64,000 nucleotides of DNA. It comes from Asterias rubens (lineage: Eukaryota > Echinodermata > Asteroidea > Forcipulatida > Asteriidae). A program made the position numbers and the translations under genes. Shown here piece after piece: positions 44,381 through 56,300 of the stretch. Every line of letters begins with the position of its first letter. Position 1 is the first letter of the stretch. The notes under the pieces were generated by a model. That model searched no databases, was not told the origin of the DNA, and worked only from the letters and a program-made list of their open reading frames with translations. The stretch is taken from contig NC_047073.1 in assembly GCF_902459465.1 (NCBI RefSeq), forward strand, positions 992,001 to 1,056,000, written 5' to 3'.

Positions 44381-47300
44381 GTAAGACTTTTTATGAACAT
44401 ATATTTTCCAAACTTTCCCTCTGTTGTTGTTTAAATTCTGTAGTGTTTGTTCTGTTGCTTGTTTTGTAATGTTTGTAATGTTGTAATGTTTGTTTGTTTG
44501 TTTGTTTGTCTGTCTGTCTAATTGTTTGTTTGTCGGTCGGTCGGTCGGTCGGTCGGTCGGTCGGTCGGTCGGTCGGTCGGTCGGTCGGTCGGTCGGTCGG
44601 TCGGTCGGTCGGTCGGTCGGTCGGTCGGTCGGTCGGTCGGTCGGTCGGTCGGTCGGTCGGTCGGTCGGTCGGTCGGTCGGTCGGTCGGTCGGTCGGTCGG
44701 TCGGTCGGTCGGTCGGTCGGTCGGTCGGTCGGTCGGTCGGTCGGTAATTTCTCACTAAATAATAAAAGACTTCAAGCTAGAAGGAACAATAGCAAGACCC
44801 CTCAAACTCACATCTTTATATCTGGCAGGGCCACATGAAGTGATGTTTTTGTATGAAAACTGTTTTAACTTGGGGTTATTTTGCACATAATTTGATGTTT
44901 TGTTTTTCATAGGTGATGTTCCTGACTTTACCTGCTACAATGTAAGACCTCTTATTCAAACTGGTGTTCATTTTATTGGTGGCTATAAGAGTGGTGCCTA
45001 CCAAGGGGCAACAGTCTCATTTAGTCGAGTATTGGATACGGGTAGTGGCAGTGACCTACCAGATCACTCTTATCAAAACACTCCTGCAGCTGCTTTTACT
45101 CGTTATTACTTCCCTGATGCCTCTGGAATAAATAGATTTGGTGCTTATAACTGTGAATTCAGTTCACCCAGAGTCAACATCGCTACAATTCTTCTACCAC
45201 AGAACGGTGAGTGACTAATACTGTAAACTTAATTGTTGGAAATGATTTAGGGGAAACTGCCTTAAGATTTTGATGCTTTGGGCCTTAAAAGACATTCCTT
45301 AGGAAATGAATCAAGTTGGAACTTTGGAAAGAAGTTTTAAAGGCAGGTTATCATGATTCACAAAAAAAAAAACGTTTACAGTTTCTAGTTTTCCTTTAAG
45401 ACTTTGTGAAGTAACATGGAGTGACATTTCGTATATTAACTAATTTTTGACTCCATAAAGTTTTACTTTACCTTTAAAACCTCTTTCCGACTATTTTCAT
45501 TTAATAACAAACACCTGTTAAAGCCCAAAGCGCATAACCTGAAGGCAATGCTCCCCTTCAACAATGACGGCAATCATGACTAGAATAAAAGACAGTTCAT
45601 GAAAACTACTGTAGATTATTCTGGTTTCACATTATTTGATAGTTTATGGTGGAAACATTCAAGCTGCAATTGAAAATAAATCTTGACTTCAGATATAAAT
45701 TAGGCAGTTAATTTGGTATAAAAAACACAGTTATATAATGGTCTATCAACTGAGCTTATTGATTGTAGGTGATGTATCTCCAGCCTCATCCACTTTGACT
45801 ACGAGTGCTGGAGAGGATGTAACATTGACAATGACACAGTTATATAATGGTCTATCAACTGAGCTTATTATTGATTGTAGGTGATGTATCTCCAGCCTCA
45901 TCCACCTTGACTACGAGTGCTGGAGAGGATGTAACATTGACAATGACACAGTTATATAACGGTCCATCAACTAAGCTTATTGTTGATTGTAGGTGATGTA
46001 TCTCCAGCCTCATCCACCTTGACTACGAGTGCTGGAGAGGATGTAACATTGACAATGACACAGTTATATAACGGTCTATCAACTGAGCTTATTATTGATT
46101 GTAGGTGATGTATCTCCAGCCTCATCCACCTTGACTACGAGTGCTGGAGAGGATGTAACATTGACAATGACACAGTTATATAACGGTCTATCAACTGAGC
46201 TTATTATTGATTGTAGGTGATGTATCTCCAGCCTCATCCACCTTGACTACGAGTGCTGGAGAGGATGTAACATTGACAATGACACAGTTATATAACGGTC
46301 TATCAACTGAGCTTATTATTGATTGTAGGTGATGTATCTCCAGCCTCATCCACCTTGACTACGAGTGCTGGAGAGGATGTAACATTGACAATGACACAGT
46401 TATATAACGGTCTATCAACTGAGCTTATTATTGATTGTAGGTGATGTATCTCCAGCCTCATCCACCTTGACTACGAGTGCTGGAGAGGATGTAACATTGA
46501 CAATGACACAGTTATATAACGGTCTTTCAACTGAGCTTATTATTGATTGTAGGTGATGTATCTCCAGCCTCATCCACCTTGACTACGAGTGCTGGAGAGG
46601 ATGTAACATTGACAATGACACAGTTATATAACGGTCTATCAACTGAGCTTATTATTGATTGTAGGTGATGTATCTCCAGCCTCAACCATCTTGACTACAA
46701 GTGCTGTAGAGGATGTAACATTGACAATGACACAGTTATATAACAGTCTATCAACTGAGCTTATTATTGATTGTATGTGATGTATCTCCAGCCTCAACCA
46801 TCTTGACTACGAGTGCTGGAGAGGATGTAACATTGACAATGACACAGTTATATTATACACATAATGAATGTTTATGAGTGCAATGGTGCGAATATGTTCA
46901 TGAGTTGAAAGATGGAATGTTCTATTCAACGAGGCGGAGCCGAGTTGAATGGAACATTCCAGCTTTCAACGAATGAACATATTCGCACCATTGCACGAAT
47001 GAAAAACATTCATTATTTGTTTTATATAACATCCAAGTAAATCTTTGTCATTTTGATTGAAAGATACAACTTTCAAAACAAACAAAGCGTAGGCCTACAA
47101 TTTTTAATTGTAGAAGCCGAATGCTAGTAGTTTTACTAATATGCCTTGCAGTAACACTGCTGCGTTACCAAAGACGGGCGCACGCAGTGATGTTTTTACT
47201 CAGCTTTTTCGTTCCATCCGAAAAGTACCATTGCACGCTGCGTGCCATGGTACTTTTCGGATGGAACGAAAAAGCACGGTGAGTGACTCAGCGTGCAATG

Positions 47301-50300
47301 GTACTTTTATTTGCTATCACGTGACGGACAATCCTCCAATCAAATGGCAAGGATCTGCTTGGGTGTTATATAAAACGGTCTATCAACTGAGCTTATTATT
47401 GATTGTAGGTGATGTATCTCCAGCCTCATCCACCTTGACTACGAGTGCTGGAGAGGATGTAACATTGACAATGACACAGTTATATAACGGTCTATCAACT
47501 GAGCTTATTATTGATTGTAGGTGATGTATCTCCAGCCTCATCCACCTTGACTACGAGTGCTGGAGAGGATGTAACATTGACAATGACACAGTTATATAAC
47601 GGTCTATCAACTGAGCTTATTATTGATTGTAGGTGATGTATCTCCAGCCTCATCCACCTTGACTACGAGTGCTGGAGAGGATGTAACATTGACAATGACA
47701 CAGTTATATAACGGTCTATCAACTGAGCTTATTATTGATTGTAGGTGATGTATCTCCAGCCTCATCCACCTTGACTACGAGTGCTGGAGAGGATGTAACA
47801 TTGACAATGACACAGTTATATAACGGTCCATCAACTGAGCTTATTATTGATTGTAGGTGATGTATCTCCAACTTCACCCACCTTGACTACGAGTGCTGGA
47901 GAGGATGTAACATTGACAATGACACAGTTATATAACGGTCTATCAACTGAGCTTATTATTGATTGTAGGTGATGTATCTCCAGCCTCACCCACCTTGACT
48001 ACGAGTTCTGGAGAGGATGTAACATTGAAAATGACACAGCTTAGCGGATTACCGGCTAATCTTCGATGGAGACACGATGGTGATGATGTCACTGCATGGA
48101 ATGGCCAATCAAGCATCAGTATTATTAATGTCCAACTCCATGATGCTGGTATCTATGAATGTTTCCGAGATGGTAGACATCATGTACAGAACCATGCACT
48201 CATGAAACTCCTTGTAAGACGTAAGTTTCGACACAAGTTTCTTTTCTTATTCTTGAATAACATCAATAGTAATATAATGACATGCATAGGGGATATAAAA
48301 CCACATACCCATCTTTCAGATTCACTGTGTCCTCAAAACTCATTGCTAATCACAGCTTATTAATGTTTGGGGATTCTTTATCGCAGAATGCTCTCCCAAT
48401 AAGTTTGGACCAACTTGTGATAGTTACTGTCCATTATGTTATAATGGCGGTCAGTGTGATGACGTGACTGGTGACTGTATCTGCCCACCAGGATTCAGTG
48501 GCAACTCATGTCAAACTTGTAAGTGGATTATTATTTTGTTACAAACAATCTGGTAAAACATATGAGCGCTGATTGGCCTTTTGTTTATGTGTGATGGACC
48601 AAGGCATCGGCGAAAAGGTTCTCCCAACTTTAGTATGGTAATTTTGTGATTAATGGATGTGCTGTTAAGGTTTTTACTATAAAAGTGAACAATAGAAGAA
48701 AATAAAACTCTGGGAAAATAATTTTCAACTTAGATTATCTTAAATCCTTGCAGTACCCGCTGCTAAAATATAGGATTCGAACTGCCTCTAGCTACCGGGA
48801 AATCTCGGTGGTCTAGTTTGTAATACACTGCTTTAGGATTGCAACAGTGGGGTCGAATCCCACCCCACCCGAGTAATATACCTGTGATTTGTTTTCACAG
48901 AACTCAGGAAAGTTCTGAGTATACATGCTAACATCGGTGTAGATGTAGAACCAGAGTTAGTGTGAAATAATTAAAAAGTAAAGGTATAGTATATGTAGCT
49001 TTGGTAAAAGAGTTGACATTCATCAATTAAAAGTGGGTTTATTGCACCTATATACTACCTTTGGTCCTTTCTATTTTATGATGTGTCATCGTTGGTTTAA
49101 GAAAATGTGTTTCTTTGTTTTTATCTTTTCACAGTGCATGACAATAACTGCTTTGGTCAAGACTGTGGCATCCGTTGTAGTGGTAATTCTGCTGTAGCTT
49201 GCCGTGGCAATCTACTCTGTCCTAAAGATCCCTTTGGATGTACATGCGCAGCTAGCTTCACAGGCAAAAATTGCCTAGATGGTATGTTTGTTGATTTTGT
49301 CGTTTAATTTAAGGCCCCAAAATACAAGAGTGGTAGATTAAATGCAAATTTAACAGTGTTGAAGATATAAATACTTTTCAGGGCAAGGCCGAGTACTCAA
49401 ATACGAGTACTTTTATCATCGAGTACGAATCAAGTTTCTGATTTAAGTAAGATTTACGAGACGAGTACGGGTTTAAAAAAAAAAAAAAAAAAGAAGATCA
49501 ATATAAACCACAAGGGAAACTGACTGGGTAAATTTGTAAATGATTTTTGGGGTTGAACAAAGAATTGACTAGAGTGGGAATCGAACCAACGACCTCCGGT
49601 ACGTTAATTCGGAGGTCGTTGGTTCGAATCCCACTCTAGTCAATTCTTTGTTCAACCCCCCCCCCCAAAAAAAAAAGGATTGCAAAAATGAGATATCTTT
49701 CTTATAAACATGATTTATTCACCGTAGAACAAAATATTTTTGTTTGTTGACATAATTTATTCATCAAGTGAAACAATACGAGTGAAAATACTTCTGAAGA
49801 CGACAGTTAAAAAAGTTCCAAGTAAAGAATGATGACACATGTTTTATCAGATTGTCCTGCTGGTTACTTTGGTGCTGGCTGCAAGTTGAAATGTCACTGC
49901 CAAGAAGGCTTGACATGTAACAAGGCGACTGGTAAATGTCAGAACGTTGGTGGAGGTTGTGCAACTGGCTTCACTGGAGAAAACTGCCAGGGTAAGGAAA
50001 ACCGTGCTCAGAGTAAACACACCTCTACTAGTAACCTTTTAACAATTTATCTGTAAACACGCAGACTATATACCTCATAAGTTATTTAATGCTTTACAGG
50101 TCTCAATTTTACAAAGCTTTCATATTAATTTGTGCACTCTGTAATTCGACATCTGATATAGCCTTGAATCCTAAATAAACTAAAAATCCTTTAAACTATT
50201 TTTTCATAAAATAGATGTTGGTAAAAAAAGGAAAAAAAGAAAGACCTACATTCACGACCATTAATTTTCGAATTACAAATCATACACGTTGCAAATAAGA

Positions 50301-53300
50301 TCTAGTATGGTTAGACCTACACCTAATGCGAAAGTTCTGGTTGTCAAATGTTCTATTCAAGTTGAAATCGTTCTGTAGTTTAACGCACATATCCAGGAGG
50401 TTTCAATCATTTTATGTGTGTTTTACAGGAAGTTAACACTGTCATCTTTATAGTCAATTAAGCTTGTATTCTACTGCTGTGGTGTTGATTGAATCAGAAA
50501 GTTTTTACGCACGTTTTTGTCTCGGCTAAACTTGAATTAACAATAATTCTTTCAATTTTTTTTTTGTAGAATGTCCGGCTGGACTGTTTGGAGTGAATTG
50601 TGACCACAAATGTCATTGTTTAAATGATGTAGATTGTCACAAAGGTAATGGTACATGTCCAGCTGGTGTCATGTGTCAACCTGACTTCAGAGGTGAAGAT
50701 TGCCAAAGTAAGTACTTGCACTTCATTAATGCTTAGAAATTATCATTTTTCATCCAGTCCCAGTGACCTTGCCATAAAATACAATTCAGACAATTATTCC
50801 TCAGAATATCATAATTTGCACATTCACACAAAGTTTCTGTGGCAAACAGATTGACCAAAAACAGCTGGAATGCTGGCACATGTTTTAAAGGTTTCGTCAC
50901 CTTGTTTGTATTAGTTCTGTTGTACATCACACTGGCATAATTAAATGATTCAAAATATATTTATTCTTTGTTTTACCAATTTTATTTGCAGACTCTTGTC
51001 CGTATGGCCAAATTGGACTTCAACCAAACTGCACAATGTGTTCTGGTAAGATTGATATTTCAAATAAAGCAATTTCATCATTGTGTGTTCCAACAATCTT
51101 GTAAAGACAAATTTACTCTGTTAGAAACAGTTCATTGGTCATCGAGCTAAAATGTTTGCATGGTCACAATAAAGCATAAATGAATGGCCTTTCATCAAAA
51201 AGGTAAGAAACAAAGAAAATAAAGTTTGTGTTTCTGAAATTTCTGGAGATTTACATGTTAGAAATGTAAGAAAATTACATCTGGGGACTTATTTGAAAAA
51301 CTTTGATGAAGTTGCTGCAATATGTCACTGAAACTTGGAGTTCTTGTAAAGTTTTGTCTATTACACATTTGATAGATGGAACCTTTTGCAACCTATCTTG
51401 TGTACCTCATTTCAGTTCCTGTATCGGTGATCTATCAAGTCAGCTCTGAGCAAGACCCCAGCAGAACCATTACATGGACGAAAAGCTCCTCAAAACAAGT
51501 GTCCTGTTATTGACTATGCGATACAGTATCAACTGGTTAAGAGAGTTCTTTGCCAAGAGGAGGCTGGGGAGTTTGAAACTCTACACAACACAACAGAGAG
51601 ACAGTCTCCTGTACCACATACTGATTCATCTTTAGAGGCAAATTCAATCTACAAGGTTCGTGTTCTTGCCAGGAATGAGGCAGGACTTGGGGAATTTCAG
51701 GAGATTGATTATATAGAGCACACAACACCTGAGAAGGGTAAGTTCCTGGTAGGAGAGTATCTTTAGGGGTGGGAACTTTCAGATACTTACCTGATTTCAG
51801 ACCTCTTTGTGTCTGTCTGGTGAAGATAATACCTGTTGTTTGTTTTCATATGAAGAATTCATGCTCTTTTGGTTTATTTCTCTGTTGATCCTTTTTTTCT
51901 GAGGATACTGACATCTATGAGGGGTTCATTGAGAATTTATTTAACAAAATATTAAACCTTTTAAATTGGCTTAGAAGTGCTTTGTAAAGAACTGTCTGGA
52001 TTTAGTACGAAATTCCTTTTAATGATGAAATGAGGATTTAAAGCCATTGGACCCTTTCGGTTCAGAAAAAAAAAAAAAGTTCACAGATTTACAAATAACT
52101 TACAGGGTTTACAGAAGGCAATGGTGAAAGACTTCTCTTGAAATATTATTCCATGAAATGCTTTACTTTTTGAGAAAACAGCAAAACAATATAAATTCTC
52201 GTTAACGAGAATTACGGATTTATTTGAAACACATGTCATGACACGGCGAAACGCGCGGAAACAAGAGTGGGTTTTTCCGTTGTTTTCTCCCGACTCCGAT
52301 GACCGATTGAGCCTAAATTTTCACAGGTTTGTTATTTGATATAGAAGTTGTGGTACACAAAGTGTGGGCCTTGGACAACACTGTTTACCGAAAGGGTCCA
52401 ATGGCTTTAAGGTAAAATTACAGGCAAAGTCAGACAGCTTTGGAGTCGAGATAGCAACATCTTGGGTAAGGAAACCAACCATTGGACCCTTCGAAGTGAC
52501 TAGCACTTTGACATGTACTATAGGTTTGACAATATCATCAGCGTAGAGAAGATGATGAAGAAATGTTCAGGTTTATAAACCTTTTATTACAATTGCTTGA
52601 TTCTTATACTTTCTAATTATCATTGTGACAGGTCCCAACTATTACGCATGAGGAGGTAAAAGTAAACTTGCTGTTTGTGTTATTATTTTAGAGCCAACTG
52701 GATCTCCAACAGGTTTCAAGACTACTTCAACAGCGAAGCATAGTGTGGCATTGAGCTGGAGTGAAATACCATGCGGTCAAAGAAATGGTGTGATAACTAA
52801 ATACAGAGTGAGTCTTTAAGCAGATCGTTTAAATCAAAATAAATTATTAATGGCAATCCATTTACTCAAAGTTTCAGTATTTGAAACTTCATTCATAAAT
52901 ACCTTAGACAGTTTCGCTATTCCTATTGATGGAGAGCGTGTCACGTGGGTGTGTATAAACCTTTGTTTATGACCAGTAAAAAGTGTTGTAGTATGGGGGT
53001 GACACGCGATTTTCCCCCTGTGCTTATAAGACAGTTTCTTCATTCCTATCGGTCGAGAGCAACGGCCGAGACAGTTGTGCCACATCACGCGATACGTGCG
53101 ACACGCACAGCATTCCTTTATAAGGGGTTGTTTACCCGAAGGCCTTGACTGGGCCTTACCATTTCATAGCTGGAGGGGTGTTGTTTTGAAAGAAATCATT
53201 GAAAAATGATAATTTTTGCATTTATTTTACTTTTTAGACCATAAGTGTTGATGTTTTTTGACCGAAAAAGTATTTATGAATGGGAATCAAAGTGTGTTGA

Positions 53301-56300
53301 ATCGGTTTTCAACTAGTGGTTTAAACCCGCCGAGGCCTGGTTCTTGATAATTTACCTCGACGTCGTCTTGGCAAAATTATTAAGAACCAGGCCTCATTGG
53401 GATTAAACCACTAGTTGAAAACCTGTTCACCATACATTGATTCCCTTATTTAAAGTTTCTTGTAGCGAGGTGTTAGGTGTACATGATTGTAACATTTATC
53501 GGTGTCTTTTTATTTCCCATTTTGCAAACAATGAACAGCTCTCATACAGGGTGCTGGACAAACCTTATGACACCAGCTTCAGTCCAAACAGCTCATTTGA
53601 ATCGTTTGATATAGAACCATCAGATATGCACCGCAACATCAGTGGTTTAGAACCATCCACAAAATATGATTTCCGACTGAAAGGTTTCAACAGTGCTGGT
53701 GTTGGAGAGAAAGCAACACTAGAGGCATTTACTGCAGTTGAGACAGGTATTGTTGGACATCATTCAATTATTACATTTTTTAAAAATGAATTTATGGAGT
53801 CTTACATTCTTCATTAGTAAATTTAAAACAAGTTTCTTTTCTTAGTTTTGTTTTGTCGGCGTTAGTGATATTAACTAATAAGGGCAATTGCTTGATTTAT
53901 CAAAGTCATTAATATTAAAATTTCAAAATATACAAATGGAGACCTGCCTTTTTTTATTTGTTACTTCGTAGCCTAAAAGTGGCATCTTCTTGTTTTGGAA
54001 TGTCTCAAAAGTCAGGCACACTCTGTTTGAAAAGAACGTTCTTGTAGACACATCAGCCTGGACTGCCAGAACCTCTTTTGACTTTTGAGATGCCCTCTTA
54101 TGATTCTTTAGATATAGAATCTTCCTTTGGTAAATTTTATGTCTTTGACTTTACAGATCTTCCTGCTCCGACCAAGCTTTCCCAAGATGATGTCTCAGAT
54201 TTGACTTCTTCCACAGTCACTATCGCTTTGAATCTTCCATCCTCGTCAGAGTACATTACGTAAGTTGAAATTATTTTTGGCCTGTAATATTCCAAGCCTG
54301 GGGATACTGTGAGGCCATTTGCTCACTGCTCTTGGCCTTGGTCCCCCTTCAAATGTTTCCCATAAACTTTAGATGCTCCAATAGCCTTTGCCAAAAATGA
54401 AAATCACCCTGTCCTTTCAAAGATGAGTTTCTAGGCCTGATATTTATTTCAATCATTGTGTTATTAGGGATGAAACATTTCAGATCTTTATCTGAATTCA
54501 GATTTGTTATGCCTGCTCAGGGAAAAGGCTGTTATTTTTCTTCAGATATAAAGACATCCCGCTGTTTGACTTATTCTACTGCTTTAGTGCTGTAGATTCT
54601 ATTTTCAAAAGCTCCTTGGAATCTAGAACTCTGGGCCTGATGTCACAAAGCACTTAAAGGAACACGTTGCCTTGGATCGGTCGAGTTGGTCTATTAAAAG
54701 CGTTTGAAACCGTTTGTTATGAAATGCATATGGTTAGAAAGATGTTGTAAAAGTAGAATATAATGATCTACACAAGAATCACTCGAAATTGCACGGTTTT
54801 CCTTTTACGTCGCGAACTATCACGGTCGGCTATTTATGGGAGTCAAAATTTTGACTCCCATAAATGGCCGACCGTGTTAGTCGACAGGGTAAAAAGAAAA
54901 CCACGCAATTTCGAGGCATATTTGTGTAGATCATTGTATTCTACTTTTACAATAGCTTTCTAACCATATACATTTTACAACAAACGGTTACAGAACGATT
55001 TTCAAAGACCATCTCGACCGATCTAAGGCAACGTGTTCCTTTAATATTCATCTTAAGCTAGTTTTCAATATAACTATTGTGATTTTTATTGTGACATCAC
55101 TCTTTGCGACTTAAAGAGGGGCTCTAAAGTCAAATTCAGTTTTGTGATGCACTCATTCTCCAAATAGATAAAGTCCTTAGGAAAGTAGGAGACAAATATA
55201 CAGGTCTTGCGCTAAACATTGTAAATTGTCATTTATTTTTATTTTCAAGAGTGAAAATTTCAGCATGATGTCAATGTAGATTTACAATAAAAAAAAAGAG
55301 GAATTTTGCGCCAGTCAAAAAGTCCCAATCATTGATCGATTCGATGGAATGTCTTAAAAAATCAGAAGAAATTACCTAAAAATTAAATCTCATTGTTTTT
55401 GTGTTTCTGTATGACAAGTATGTCAAGTTTCATGTCATTTCAAAAGCTGAACCCGTGGTACTGCGGTCGTTTAACGACACCTCGTAATCACCCACATACC
55501 TTATACAAACAATGGGAGACCTGGCGTCTGTAAGTTTGCGCATGCGCACTTGGTTCTTCACTCAACTATGGTGTCGTATGTCGTATGGATATAATAAAGA
55601 AAAAACAACTTTTTTGAGACCTGATAAAATGTTTGTACACTTTCGCCCACCAAATCGAAAAACACAATTGAATACCAAACACCCTCGTGTGCTAATACCC
55701 AATTTTTTTTACCACCGCTAGTGACAGGAAAGTCGCAAAAAATGTAAAAATATGCTATGATATTTCCATGTAAACACCACAAATGGTAAATGAAAACGTG
55801 TGTATTCACAATTCTTGTTTTCAATGATTCAACTTAACACGAAGGCAACGGTGCAGAGTGGCGGTACCACACCTTAGTACAAAGAGATCTAATCGCGCTC
55901 ACTAATCGGCCGTCCAGCAGGAGGTCTCCTATCTGTTTCCACTGGTAAGACGGCCATTGTCAGGGTATTCTTTTGTTACTCTGCAGTTTTGCGGGTCGTT
56001 CGAACTCCTTCTCTTCCTTCCTCCATGATTGAACACTGTGTGCCAACATTCACCTAGCCCTGTTCATTGCAGTTATTTAAACAGCTCTGTGTGGTATTGA
56101 ATTTTGTTTAACTTGCTCAAGAAAAACTGTAACATTAGTTACTGAGCCAATAATAACTGAAATTAAACTCTTGGACATGTTTGTGTGTTGTGTAGAGGCA
56201 TGCAAGTTGGTGTATGGCGAGTTAATAGGACAGTCACTAGAAGGGACACCAGGGGATCGAGGTACCAACGATCCACTGAACCTACTCTTGATTATGTAGC

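Noticed and set aside
44279..44838. Long open frames encoding Arg-Ser-Val-Gly or Arg-Pro-Thr-Asp repeats on both strands
   Set aside because: They are produced by the GGTC microsatellite, whose period keeps all frames open. No splice or start context supports them.
47141..47524. A 127-codon open frame across the fold-back insert and array unit
   Set aside because: It joins transposon sequence to a decoy Ig fragment and stops at the unit's TGA. It is not a separate gene.
45767..47856. Array units as additional coding Ig exons
   Set aside because: Each unit holds only the first third of the domain, has no donor site and ends in an in-frame TGA, so it cannot add Ig domains.
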